Notes under the pieces: model-generated
What the model saw: only the letters and a program-made list of their open reading frames with translations
What the model was told of the DNA's origin: nothing
Database searches by the model: none
Shown: positions 52,582 through 63,482 of the stretch, piece by piece
Layout of the letters: each line of letters starts with the position of its first letter
How positions within the stretch are numbered: position 1 is the first letter of the stretch
Assembly: GCA_017590115.1 (NCBI GenBank)
Contig: JAGGNK010006559.1
Coordinates: 14,037,478-14,101,477, forward strand
DNA length: 64,000 nt
Source: Montifringilla adamsi
Taxonomy: Eukaryota; Chordata; Aves; Passeriformes; Passeridae
Reading direction: 5' to 3'
Program-made: the position numbers and the translations under genes

Positions 52582-53857
52582 AATAATCTGAGAAATATGA
52601 CTAAAGTAATTGCAAAGTGGTTTTACTCCTTCGTTTCTGTGGCCATACTTTTCCCTTCAGTGTTTCAGTTTTTCCTTAAAAAAATTAAATCAAACACAGG
52701 CCACCAAAACAAAACTAAAAAGCTTCCATTTTAATTTATGTTACCATATTACATTCTTAAATGACTATGTGAATATAGGCTGAGGTTTTCTTTAGTAAAT
52801 AACTTTTTATAAAATGTCAAAACACGGTAGAAAATTGGTATAAACTGACAAGGTTCCAGCTGAGCCAAATTTCATCAGTGATAGATTTCAAACTCAATGA
52901 ACCTAAGAGTTCACTCTAACCTAATTTTTTTTTAAATGGAAAAAGATTCACAAAGTTATGCCAATTCCATAATCTACTCAATTGATGCTGTGATTGTTTT
53001 ATTTCTGGACAATTACTTGTGGGATATCAGTGGAATACGAACATAATTAGAACTCAAAAAATTTACTTTTTATTAAAAAAATAGAAGTCTCAAAAGGTGG
53101 ATTCTGGAATTATTTTAAAATGGGAAAAAAGAAAAGATATAGCAAGAATCGAATCAAGATAAAATGAGTTAGTGTGCCTTCTTTTTTACACCAAATCCAA
53201 ACTAAAGCTAAAAATCAATTTCTTAGAAATCAAAGAAAATACAGGAATAATTTATGTTCTGACACTCAGTTTGTCACTATATTAAATATGAAACCACCCT
53301 ATCAGCATGTTGACTTACACATGTTACTCCAGGCTTCCTTGGTGTGAAACACGCAAAAATAATGTCATGAGGGCATTTGATACCAAAAGCAAGCACAGCT
53401 TCTCATGCTGAGCTGTTGACACAAAGGACTGGGCTGCACACGGGACTGACAGGAAAAGTTGGATATCTAAAGGCACAAAGTATGGATACTCCGGCACCAA
53501 GTCTACTTGCAATGCCTCTTCAGGGTAGTTTATATTATCCTCTGGATTCACTAAAAATGATCATTGTACGCCAAGGCACATTGCTATTTTCCTTCTAGGA
53601 GGAAAAACCAAGAAATCTTTGTATGTTGGATCAAATTTTTACCTCAAGTTCCTCCACTAGGTGGGCATGTGTGAATATGAACTGTCTCCAGCAAGGGCTG
53701 CTTGTCTTCAGATATTGGAAAGGCTACAAAAGCAGAGAGATTGCACCATTTTCCATATTCATAGATAAGAGACGAGTATACTTAAATTGCTGCACTAGGA
53801 ATGTAAGTAAACAATAACAGAGATTTCTGATTGCAAATGACAACTGAGCACTAGGAG

Positions 53858-54455
53858 TGTCTACAAAGGCAGGTGCTGGAATCCTGGATGCTGAAAATTT
53901 TAAATTTTCTGTGCTTAAAGGCACAGACCCACAAGAAAACACTGCATTTGACTTGAGGCCATGGAACAGGCTTCCAAAATTAATTGATAGTACTGGGATT
54001 ATGGGTGTGTAGTTGGTTAGAAGTGTGTAATATCACAGGGTGGAAAACTTAGAGTTTGGGGTTTTAGAATATAATAAATATGAAGCAAGATGCAGGTTTT
54101 AGGGCAGAGGCAGGTTGTTCTTCTTTACCTTCTTCTTCTTCCTTCTTTTTCATGGTGATGTTTTGTAATTGGACAGAAAAGTCCACATTGCGGGCTTTGA
54201 GGGATCAGTTATTGGGTTAAAAGGGAAAATAATCCCTTCTTAATTGGATAGTTTAGTCTTAAAAGACCTTGTTACAAGAGATTGTTAGCTATTTTGTGCC
54301 TTGCTAATGAAAGGCTGCCGAACTCATGGTTGTGAGACTGTTTCACTGATAAGAAATGATAAGAAACACCTGAGTCTGAACATGAACTACCGTCTCAAGT
54401 GCCTTCAATCCAGACGCAGAGAACCAATAGGTGGGGGGGTTCCATCACTGCTGTT
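53858..54455 (+). mobile_element. Probable solo LTR of an endogenous retrovirus (plus orientation)
   Basis: I recognise this stretch as an LTR-type repeat of songbirds. Landmarks in order: TGTCTACAAAGGCAGGTGCT, TTTTAAATTTTCTGTGCT, CATGGAACAGGCTTCC, GATTATGGGTGTGTAGTTGG, AGAATATAATAAATATG, a CTT-rich pyrimidine tract at about 54117-54150, GACAGAAAAGTCCACATTGC, TTAGTCTTAAAAGACC, and a GCCTTCAATCCAGACGCAGA stretch near the 3' end. No flanking viral coding sequence is seen, so it is a solo copy. The family name and class are not certain, and the ends were set by eye. It could also be a non-LTR repeat of unknown class; position and length (about 600 bp) favour an LTR. Confidence 0.65.
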
Positions 54456-57400
54456 GTTTTATGATAAATAGGTATTTATGAAGACTGGTTCTACATAATT
54501 AATTGTTCTTCTTTCTGATTTCTGTTTGCCTTCAGAGATGAGAGGCAGGTAGATTAGAAACACCTCCAGCAGAATCCTCTTCCATGGAGCTCTGCACATA
54601 CCCAGTGAGTCTTGAGAGGTGAGGGAAGGGAAGGCTATCACATTTGGTGAACTTCAAATAAACCCTGAGTAATAACATCTCCTGTGAAATGTCAGAAAAA
54701 TGAAAAACAGGATCGCTTCAATGATCTGGACTCTGAATGAAGCCCTCTCCCAGAGCAAATTAAAACACTGCACAACTGAGCCTGAATCCATAAGCCCAAA
54801 CTTAGGCAGTTACTAAAACCGATAAGAAAGAAAAGTCTGGCTCATACAAAGCTTAAGCTACCTCCATCCACTGCAATAAAGTGCTTCAGTAATTACCTGA
54901 AAGTAAAACTGGTCTCTGTTCTATCAGAAAAAAAATTGCAAGAGCTGGGAAAAGGATTCACTAAAGCCCAGAGAGCTGGCAGCAGCACTTAAATTGGCTT
55001 CTGCAAGACCTGAAGTTGAGACCTATGGCAACTATGGAATTAATTTGCTGGGCTGAATTTGTCATTTTGATCTCTATATGTTAATTCTCTCTCCTTGAAT
55101 TCTGATGCAACTAATGTCCTAACAGCAGTAAAGTGATGTGCAGCATACAAGCCTGCAAAGGAAAATAATCTTCTAGTCATCCCCAGAACTTTGGGAATAA
55201 TTTTGTCAGGCTATTTAACCAGAAGATAGAAGATGGATATATTTTGTAAAGCAGACAGGATCTGATAGTAATTCTAATAGTAGTTCTAAGACCATTAAAT
55301 CTGCATTAGGGTTTTTGTTTCCTGACTCACAACTGATACGACAGTCTGACACACAAAATTAAAAGAAATTGTGAACTAGCAGTTTTTGTCTACAAAAATT
55401 CTGTTTTTCTTTACTACATCTTTGCAAGACCTTTGCACAGCTGTAGAGGTATGTTTTTACTGTTCTCCTACAGACTATAAATCTCTGCTTACATAGGTAT
55501 CCATATTAAAAAGTCAATATTCAAAGAAAAATCAAAATTATGATTTACATATTTTTTTGGACATGTTGCCTCCAGGAAAATGGCAATCCACTCACATAGC
55601 TGTATTTGGATCCATCCCCATGCTCCTTGGTAAGGTGTATAAATTAGATTTTGCTTCTCTTGAATGATGCAGACTGGTGTCAAGCCAAGTCCATGGTGCT
55701 GCTGACACACAAGCCCTTTCTTGTGGAAGGAGTGCTGTGGAGAGCCTGAAGGAGACAAGGTTGCTGCTACTGCTGCTGCCAGGACGGAGGAGAGCGTAGA
55801 GGCAGCAGTAACTGCTGGGAAAAGTGTCCATTGTGTCTATCCACTGTGCAGCGCCCACCTGTTTTCTCCCTTTGCCCAAAGAAATGCCCGAGTGAGGAAG
55901 GTCTCCAGGGCTGGACAGTGAGGTCCTGGCCTTTTCCCTTACATCAGATGTTCACTCCCTCTGCCTGTGCCCTGAGCTGACCCCAGACAAAGCAACCTGC
56001 AAACTCCTGGCTGATTTGCCAGCAGCACACAACTGCTTCAGCTGGAATCACACTTTCCAAGTTACTTCTTTTTACTGCTGCCTCTTTCAGCCTTGATTAT
56101 TTTGATGTCAACATCATGGCTAAGGTAGCTTCTTGAGCCCATATTTCTGCTTTTCCTATATAGAACATGATGCTCATTTTACAGAACTTAAGCCTTTCAT
56201 AAGCCCTACGACCTCACTCCAGTCAGCTGTACATTTTACAAAGCAGTTTGAAGGTAGAATAATTGTCCATTTGAAAGATTTCTGCAGCTGCTGTGCCCAT
56301 GACCTGGATACCTGCTGCATTCTCCTGAGTTTAATAAGACCTGATCTATTGTTATATTGTATTACAAGTGTTCATCAAAATACACTTGATTCTGTTTTAG
56401 ACAAAACACAGCTGTGTTTTTATGCACAGGTGAGTTGCTTCTGCAGCCAACATTAAAAAGCATCCCATGGGGTAATTGTCACAAATCAATGAAAATGAAA
56501 CAAGCAACTCTCTTCAACAACTATAATGCAAGTTCAAGTTGTTAGACCATGGTGTTTAGTTTTTGGCATTTTTTACAGAGAAAATTTCTGGGTGTTGAAT
56601 AAAGAATGGATACATGTTTTTATGTACAATTTTTAAGCCTAAAATATATTACTTGAAAGTACAAAATATGGAATGGGATTTTGGAAACTTAGCTTCAAAT
56701 TTACTTTTGATTGCCTGCATTTTAACGCTTTTTTAGAACTGATTTTTAAGAACTGGAATAGAGAACTAAGAGGAAAAAAAATCAGCACGGACTCAGGGAT
56801 GGAATGACAATGGCTCTCAAATGTATATGGGCAGATGTTTACTTCTTTTTAAATGTCAGCAAGAAGCAATAAACTTTAATTTATTGGTGACACTTCTCCA
56901 CTATGGAAATCAGAATGTAGTGACAACTGTGACCTGAGGGTTACATTATTCCCAAGAATATAGGTAGAAGGGGAGTTAATGCTTATAGATACTTGACTTT
57001 TACATACTGCTAACTTTATAGAAGGTGAATCAAAGGTTCATTATGATTCAATGGACTTTTTTATTTGGCTTTTGAATTTTACTTGACCTTCACATCTGCC
57101 TTTAAAATGTGAATTTCTACTCCAGGAACTTGTCACAAAGAAAAATAATGGGGTATGATTGATATGACTGTTGCCTCTGGTCTTGTTTCACAAATAAATT
57201 AAAAGAGTCAGTCTTCAAAATACACCTGTTTTCAGTCTTGTGTTTTATAAGCAAAACATGACCAAATCTGGAAAATCTTTTTTGCAGCAAAGAAGAGTGG
57301 CCAATCAGCTAAGGACTGAGCTATCAAAAGATTTCTAAAGGTCAGGGTTATTCATATGCTTTAGTATAAATACACTTTAAATGGTTTCTCTTTATTGACA

Positions 57401-59884
57401 CAGGGGTGCATTTGAGAGCCTTGAACCTCAACTCCAGCTTCAACTTCACTATGGAAAAAAGCCTGAAAACACTCCCAAGAGTATTTATACAAGATTTTAC
57501 TAAAACTTCTCTGAAGAAGTTGTGTATCTTATTATTTTATTCTTGTGGAATGACAAAATGCGTAGAGACATCTATGTATGTATTTGTATAATCAGATGCT
57601 GATTTTTGTGCCTTAGATATTCAATCTAATCAAAAGTGGGACAGTAGATAAAATCTGTATTTTTTATTGTTTCTGATATGCTAATTAAATGTTCCTTTAA
57701 AAAGATAAATGCATTTTACTGACATTATATTGACCATATAGTTTATTATACCTATATACATGCATTAAATAGGAACAAAGAGCTTAGTAGTAATTAATAT
57801 TTTAAATCAATGCATTGGAATCCTCATTCCTGAGATAAAATTTTACCAATGTAAGTCAAATATTTTTGTTATTGGAACAACATAAAAATAACATAACCAA
57901 CCATTGGAGTGAGCAAAAAGAAGGACATCCTTGTACGATTTTACAGTAATATCTTCTGGATTAACCCACTGAGGAGTAAATAGAAGGCCTAGACTTAGCA
58001 GAGTACGTAGGTTCCTATCCCTTTTAGACATGCCTACTATTTTCTCCATTGACTGGAATGGAAAATTTTGGAGCCAAACAAATTTTTGGAGGTGAGTTGT
58101 CTGATAAAGACAATTGTGAATTCTAGTCACTGACAGAAGAACACTGCACGCAGTTTCTTGCTCTTTCTGAAGTTCCTAGGCTATTTTAGCTTAAGTAGAT
58201 CTTTTCACGTCAAATAGTGTTCAGGAAAACAATAAAATAAATTCAATAAAACTTGATTCAAGGAAATGTGTGAGGCACATGCTTAAGAGATCTCTTTTAC
58301 AAAGACATGAAATTTATTTTCTTAAAGTGCAATGCAATATTTTTACTGCAATTTTGTCCTGTAGGTTTTTAACTAGTTTCTGTATTTAGCTATATATTTA
58401 TTTGTACTGAATTCATAACAGCATTTCCATCTCAACTTTCTTTTGCATGAAAATTTTACTCAGTCTAGATAAGAAGAACAGTGGTTTAACATGTCAATAC
58501 CTGTTTGGTTATGACAATCTTAACCGCAATCATGAGTGTTTTCAGTGTGGGAACTTTTGTTCACTCTTGTAAAAGCTGATGCCTGAAGGTCTTTGAGAAA
58601 AGCTACAATATAGTTGTATAGTTGCAAGGGTTTTTCCCCCTAATGCTCAGGGTAGTCTTATGGGAACTGTAAAGGAACTTTAGAACAGATATGTAGCAGA
58701 AAAGCAAAGCTCGAACCACAGAACTGTCAATTAAATATCCAAAGGAAACAAACAGTCAACTCTCCCATCCAAATCACTAATGTGATTTTCAGTTTGATTC
58801 CTGCTGAAATTGATTTTGTTTCTATACCCACTTTTCCTGCCTACTTTTCTGTTAAGTGTAATATCCTTTGTTCTAACCTTTCAGGCCATTCTGCACAAAA
58901 CATATTATTTTGCGAGAAAACAGAAGTGTGAGTGGTGAGGACCAGCAGCACATCAGATGGAGGATTGCATTAGTTTCATCAAAACCAGAGCTGCACTCCA
59001 GACATCCTGGGAAATGAGTGGTGTCTGGCAATATGACATGATTCAAAAGCAAACCATCAGTCGTATTCAAAAGGTTTCTTGTATCTCCTTCACCACATGA
59101 AGGAATTTATAGGCAAACACAGGCATCAGCAACACTAGGAAAAATCTATAGACTTTTGTACATTTTCACAATATATTCAGAAACTTTCCAACAAGTGTGT
59201 GATATCTGATATATCCTAGAAATGTTTAACAGTGTTCTTTCTCACATCCCTTGCAGAAGTAGAGACTAGTAGATTTGCATGGTAATCAAACATGTCAACA
59301 AAACTGTAAAGAATGCACATTACAAAAAATTCCAAACCCAAGTCTCTGAGGAATCCCTACTAGTTTATTTTTGCTTGATATATTTATAAATACTTAAATG
59401 AGTTACAACAGATGTAGAAACCAGCTCAATCCAAATAAAAGTTCCTTAGATCTATATAAACTGAATTGTGCTCTCCCATGATGTGTTCCTTCAGACGTAA
59501 TGGAGCAGACCATACATTAGTTTAATTAAAATCTAGATCTGCAGAAGTCAATGGCTTTGCAGTCAGCTGATGTGCAGCTGCTCAGATGCTTCAATATAAG
59601 TAGCAAAAAGAAAGGTAGGAAAAAAAACCCCGTCAAACTGCAGACAGAAAAATATGCAAACAATAGCTCGCTGCCTCCAACAGCACATCTGGGCAGTTCT
59701 GTTGGTCACTGCTGCTGCCAGCAGTAGCTCACTGACTGGTAATTTGGAAACAAATGGATATAAAACCCCAGGCAAATCCGTTTCGTTCACAAGGTGTGTG
59801 TGCCGGTGAGAATATTCTCATGAACTCGCATCCGTGTGCTGGAGGAAGTTTCCTGTTTAACCCCGTTCTGAAAGGACTGGCTTT
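54456..59884. other. Gene-free GALR1 upstream flank
   Basis: No coding sequence supported. GC content rises modestly at 55670-56060 around a CTGCTGCTGCC-containing patch (55760-55785) without becoming a CpG island. The last part, with the candidate TATA box at 59759, leads into the GALR1 CpG island. Confidence 0.55.
59759..59765 (+). promoter_or_regulatory. Candidate TATA box upstream of GALR1
   Basis: TATAAAA in the context GGATATAAAACCCC, about 1.05 kb before the GALR1 ATG and about 120 bp before the CpG island begins. If used, transcription would start near 59790, and the long T tract at 60081-60127 would lie in the 5'UTR. Such heptamers occur by chance in AT-rich DNA, so this is a weak call. 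Confidence 0.25.
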
Positions 59885-60078
59885 CCAGGAGGTCCCGCTT
59901 CGGCCCCGTGTAGCGCTGCCCGCGGCCGCCCGGCTCCGGGGAGCCCGCGGGCCCTCAGCAAGGATGCGCTCCTGCTCTCGAACGGAGATTTGCTCTCGAA
60001 CGCCGTGATTTGGCAGTGAAAAGCGGCTGGACTTCCCAGTGCATTTCTTCTGCTTTGTGTGTATGTGGTTTTGTGTTT

Positions 60079-60080
<2 letters not shown>

Positions 60081-60127
<47 letters not shown>
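60081..60127. repeat. Poly(T) tract of 47 bases
   Basis: An uninterrupted run of T from 60081 to 60127, preceded by a GTTTTGTGTTTGG stretch and followed by AACAGGAAGG. It lies about 690 bp upstream of the GALR1 ATG, inside the CpG-rich 5' flank. Long homopolymers are unstable and prone to sequencing error, so the length here should be treated as approximate. No AATAAA-like signal sits next to it on the minus strand, so it does not look like a retrocopy tail. Confidence 0.9.
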
Positions 60128-60131
<4 letters not shown>

Positions 60132-60323
60132 GGAAGGCGTGACAATGTCTGCCGCCTTTTGTCATTTGAGATACTCAGTGATTAATGGAGGAAACCTGTG
60201 AAGGAGGCGAGAAGAGCGAGCACAGGCGGCGCTTGGTCCGGAGAAACTCCAGCTGCCGGCTACCTGTTGAGGTGGGTTCACAGGGGCGTTTCATCATTTC
60301 TGTCTGTCCAAGCGAGTACATTG

Positions 60324-60485
60324 ATGCCCGGCCAGACCAGCCGAGCGCCGCCTAGCCCTGCTGTGAGACACGGCTCCGGAGCCTCCCTGGGAGCGGGGGC
60401 ACCGAGGGGAGAGAAGTTTTCCGGGGAGAGGACCGGGGTTCCGGCTGCCGCCCTGGGGGCGGGGAGGGGGGCGCCTACAAGCTGA
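60324..60485 (+). other. Upstream ORF in the presumed GALR1 5' leader (53 codons)
   Basis: ATG at 60324 opens a 53-codon reading frame ending at TGA 60483-60485, about 330 bp before the GALR1 start and not overlapping it. The encoded peptide is rich in A, G, P and R, as expected from GC-rich DNA, and resembles nothing I recognise. It matters only if the transcript starts upstream of 60324, in which case it could lower translation of GALR1. Its ATG context (TTG before, C after) is poor. Confidence 0.3.
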
Positions 60486-60616
60486 AGGGTGGGAAGAAAA
60501 GGCGGGGGGAAATAAAGAGGGCAAGAAAACCCCACCTCCCCTTTCTCCGAGGAGACGCTCCCGGGGAGCTCAGTCTCCCGAAGCAGCGCAGAGGCGCGGA
60601 GACTCCGCGGCTCTGC

Positions 60617-60630
60617 GGGCGGGGCGGGCG
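60617..60630 (+). promoter_or_regulatory. GC box (Sp1/KLF-type site) in the GALR1 promoter
   Basis: GGGCGGGGCGGGCG, two overlapping GGGCGG cores, about 190 bp upstream of the GALR1 ATG. A second G-rich box, GGGGGCGGGGAGGGGGG, lies at 60455-60471. Sp1-type sites are typical of TATA-less CpG-island promoters. Binding is inferred from sequence only. Confidence 0.55.
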
Positions 60631-60818
60631 CGGCCGGCCGCGCCGGCTCCGCTCCCGGCAGCGCAAGCTGCGCCCAGCGCGCCGGCACCTCCGCCCTTCC
60701 CTCCCCGCCGCCCGGTGCTGGTGGGGCGGCTGCCCCGGGCTCGCCGCGGTCCGAGGTGCCGGGAAGCGGCGGCTCCGCGTTCCGTCCTCGGAAACTTTGC
60801 CCGGCGCGCCGGGAAAGG

Positions 60819-61520
60819 ATGGAGCCAGGAGAGCCCGCGGCGGCGCCCCTCAACCTGTCCCGAGCCGCGGCAGAGACGCCCCGTGGGGAGTTCAACCTGT
60901 CCGGGCTGCCGGAGGCTGAGGGGAAGCCCCTCTTCGGCATCGGCATCGAGAACTTCATCACCTTGATCGTCTTCGGTTTAATCTTCACCCTGGGTGTGCT
61001 GGGCAACACCCTGGTGATCACGGTGCTGGCGAGGAGCAAGCCAGGCAAGCGCCGAAGCACCACCAACATCTTCATCCTCAACCTGAGCATCGCCGACCTG
61101 GCCTACCTGCTCTTCTGCATCCCGTTCCAGTCCACAGTCTACGTGCTCCCCACCTGGGTGCTGGGAGCCTTCATCTGCAAGTTCATCCACTACTTCTTCA
61201 CCATCTCCATGCTGGTGAGCATCTTCACACTCTCGGCCATGTCTGTGGACCGGTACGTGGCCATCGTGCATTCCCGGCGCTCCTCAGCCTTGCGTGTTCC
61301 CCGCAACGCAATGTTGGGTGTGGGGCTCATCTGGGCACTCTCCTTTGCCATGGCCTCGCCTGTGGCTCACCACCAGCGCATCTTCCACCGCGAGACCAGC
61401 AACCAGACCTTCTGCTGGGAGTTCTGGCCCAACCCACGCCACAAGAAAGTCTACGTGATTTGCACATTTGTCTTCGGGTATCTGCTCCCGCTGCTGCTCA
61501 TCTCCTTCTGCTATGCCAAG
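60819..61520 (+). CDS. GALR1: Galanin receptor 1, first coding exon (partial CDS, residues 1-234)
   Basis: Class A G-protein-coupled receptor for the neuropeptide galanin, acting at the plasma membrane, mainly in neurons, and known to signal through Gi. The exon encodes the extracellular N-terminus with N-glycosylation sequons at N12 and N26, helix 1 (about 46-71, N63), helix 2 (about 82-107, D93), helix 3 (about 117-140, C120 for the disulfide, DRY at 144-146), helix 4 (about 164-182, W172), loop 2 with sequon N195 and C199, and helix 5 (about 211-233, P224, Y232). Stretches such as LARSKPGK, AMSVDRYVAIVHSRRSS and SNQTFCWE are GALR1-specific rather than GALR2/3. The start is the first ATG in this frame, with A at -3 and G at +4. 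Translation stays open only five more codons past K234, and AAG|GTGGGG at 61518-61526 is a phase-0 donor at the place where mammalian GALR1 exon 1 ends. The N-terminus before LFGIG is about 12 residues longer than in human as I remember it. Exons 2-3 (loop 3, helices 6-7, tail) are outside the window. Confidence 0.97.
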
Positions 61521-61526
61521 GTGGGG
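61518..61526 (+). other. GALR1: GALR1 exon 1 splice donor
   Basis: AAG|GTGGGG, with the intron GT at 61521-61522. It falls after codon 234 (phase 0), directly after the FCYAK motif closing helix 5, where the exon 1/exon 2 junction lies in mammalian GALR1. Reading through adds only V-G-Q-V before a stop at 61533-61535, so splicing is required for a seven-helix receptor. The G at +3 makes it weaker than a GTAAGT-type donor. Confidence 0.88.
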
Positions 61527-61806
61527 CAAGTGTAAAAGGATGGGAGGGACACAGTGGTGGAAAATGTGTCCATGAGCCATAGGGCTGTTTCTGGGCATGT
61601 GGAGAGACTTGGCAATGTTGGGAGAAAAAGGAGCAGGGGTGAGTTTGTGCCGCAAAGGGAGAGGGCAGGTTTTATAGCTGAGGGATGTCTGAGGGGTGAC
61701 ATTTGTCCACTATCACAGAGAGGTCAAAACAGGGAATGCATGGGGTGAGTGGGGAGGGGTGTTCTGGCAATTAATGGGGTCTCCCTGTCAGATTTCCCTG
61801 TTGCAG

Positions 61807-61897
61807 GATGCTAAGAAGCCCCGGTACTCTGCTGCTTTCTCCATCACCATAACTCTTAATTTCTTGCAGTGCTGCGTGAGGAGTTTGACTCAATAAA
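61807..61897 (+). other. Candidate alternative terminal exon in GALR1 intron 1
   Basis: A good acceptor (pyrimidine-rich TTTCCCTGTTGCAG ending at 61806) is followed by an open frame that is in phase with exon 1 of GALR1. The frame runs 29 codons, starting DAKKPRYS and ending RSLTQ, and stops at TAA 61894-61896, which overlaps a canonical AATAAA at 61892-61897. Splicing here would give a five-helix receptor with a novel tail. This is a sequence-only prediction; no homology to a known isoform is claimed, and the arrangement could be chance. Confidence 0.2.
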
Positions 61898-63431
61898 GTG
61901 CAACAAAGCAACAAGTTGTTCAGGCTTCCGATGAAGCATTGTGGTTCTTTAAAATGTCCAGTGCACTTGCAAGTGACAAAAATTATCCGTTTGGTGTTAA
62001 GAGCAAAATGTACTTCATGCTGCCTGGTCCCTGTGGTGCCATGTCTTGCCCCAGTTGAAGTTGATGAGAGAGTTACCTCTGACTTTGGCAAAGGCAGGTG
62101 GTTCCAGGGAGCAGGGCATGAGAACCCAGGTAGGAAAAAGCAATAGTTAAGGGTGGCCTGAATATGCGTATTTAAGAACTTCTCTGCTTAAGCAAATTGT
62201 CACATTTTTCTGGAATAATAATTGCAGCCTTCAGTTTACAATCCTCTGCGTGCTGCTGAACAGGATCTGGAGCACCTGCTGATATCTTGCTGTTTCTGTG
62301 CCAACTGCCTTCAGTTGCAGGATATCTCCTTAGGCAGTGATTTACATTGGAGAGGATAGGACTGCTCTTGCAAATACAGACTGCTTAAGTCAGTTCAACT
62401 GGCAAGTTCAATAGATGTACCTGAAGTATTTATTTTGAACAAGTAATTTTGTGTTCTGCTCAGTTTCACATATATTACATCAGCTTAATTGTGATGTGCA
62501 AATTGTGGCTGTAACGTTGTCCAACTCTGATGAAACCAAGGCATGCAGAACACAAAGGACAACATTTCTAAATGGCTGTTCACAGTGGAACAAATCCAGC
62601 CTGGCAAATGAAGAAGAAACACAAGTTTTCATACATAAACCGAATCCTGCTTTCCCTGAATGAATACATTGGTATTTCATCTACTGTGATAAATATGACT
62701 GAGCTGTAGTGACAGATCGTCAGTTTGAAGAAACTATTACACATTGCAGAGAGAACACTACAGAATGTGTGCATAGGGAGCTTTCAGCTACTAATTCTTC
62801 CCTTTTTCAGAGCCAAAGCATCTTCTGTTTCAGCATAAAGTGCTGGTCTTTGAAGTCTAATTATATGAGAGAAGATTAAAAAGAAATCTTTCAAAATTAG
62901 CATAGTCCTGTAACAGTGTAGGCATAAGAAAAGAAAATATGCTTAACCAGAATATATGCATAGTAAATAAAACACACTCTGTCATTACAAAGCACCTCTA
63001 CAGAAGTAAATCTCTCAATATTAGTATTAATATGTAGTTTAAAAAAAAGCAGCAAAAACCCCTCCAAGCCAACAAAAGCAACTCTATGTGAAAAATATGC
63101 CCAAGAACAAGTTAATAAAATCAAGGCCACTTGAAATTACAATAAAATCGTGTGCTTAAACTATTGCCAGCCTAGGCTCTCACTCTGTCTTTGTGATGTG
63201 TTTTGATCCTCTGTGTGTGAAACCGCATGCCACAGTGTCAGGCTGGAGGAGCTGACCTGAAGGGATGAATTTTAGAAGATAGCTAGGAGGTAGCTGGTAT
63301 TACCACCAGTTTACAGGCTGGAAAGTGCCATGACTTGTACAGATCTATCGAAGGTATTTGTACCCTGCAGCTGAAGAGTCACTCCTGCCTTCTTTAGGAG
63401 CCACTGACAAACCTCCAACTGCAGTATTTTG

Positions 63432-63482
63432 GGACAGGGAGAGCCTTCTCAGGCTGAGCAACCCCAGCTCTCTCAGCCTGTA
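63432..63482 (-). mobile_element. CR1 LINE fragment (antisense to the window)
   Basis: The stretch with CTTCTCAGGCTGAGCAACCC and CTCTCTCAGCCTG is the reverse complement of a conserved part of avian CR1 (GCTGAGGGAGCTGGGGTTG, then CAGCCTGGAGAAG in the sense direction). Only about 50 bp is recognisable; flanks from about 63360 may belong to the same copy but are too diverged to call. It is a dead 5'-truncated copy in GALR1 intron 1. Confidence 0.75.

Larger units (their letters stand above)
43201..53857. other. Gene-free stretch
   Basis: No protein-coding gene supported. Contains the 51-bp duplication at 46337, AAATATTAAATATAAATAT-type low-complexity DNA at 47208-47275, the T29 tract at 49438, the possible CR1 at 49545, the CpG cluster at 50396 and the 23-bp duplication at 52534. 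An 11-bp-arm inverted repeat (AATTTTATTAA/TTAATAAAATT) lies at 45092-45122. Confidence 0.55.
59885..61520. promoter_or_regulatory. CpG island over GALR1 5'UTR and exon 1
   Basis: GC content and CpG density rise sharply at about 59885 and stay high through exon 1, against an AT-rich background on both sides. Only the homopolymer T tract at 60081-60127 and its flanks interrupt it. GC boxes are clear at 60455-60471 and 60617-60630. This is the usual architecture of a neuronal GPCR promoter. The transcription start cannot be fixed from sequence alone; it probably lies between about 59790 and 60700. Confidence 0.8.

Noticed and set aside
59729..60165. Minus-strand frames with long lysine runs
   Set aside because: The lysines are translation of the T47 homopolymer.
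60756..60818. Extension of GALR1 upstream of the ATG at 60819
   Set aside because: The in-frame codon at 60756 is GTG, not ATG. The first ATG in frame has a strong context, and the added residues are not receptor-like.
60278..61090. 270-codon minus-strand frame opposite GALR1 exon 1
   Set aside because: Antisense shadow of the receptor exon and its GC-rich leader; the plus strand encodes an unmistakable GPCR.
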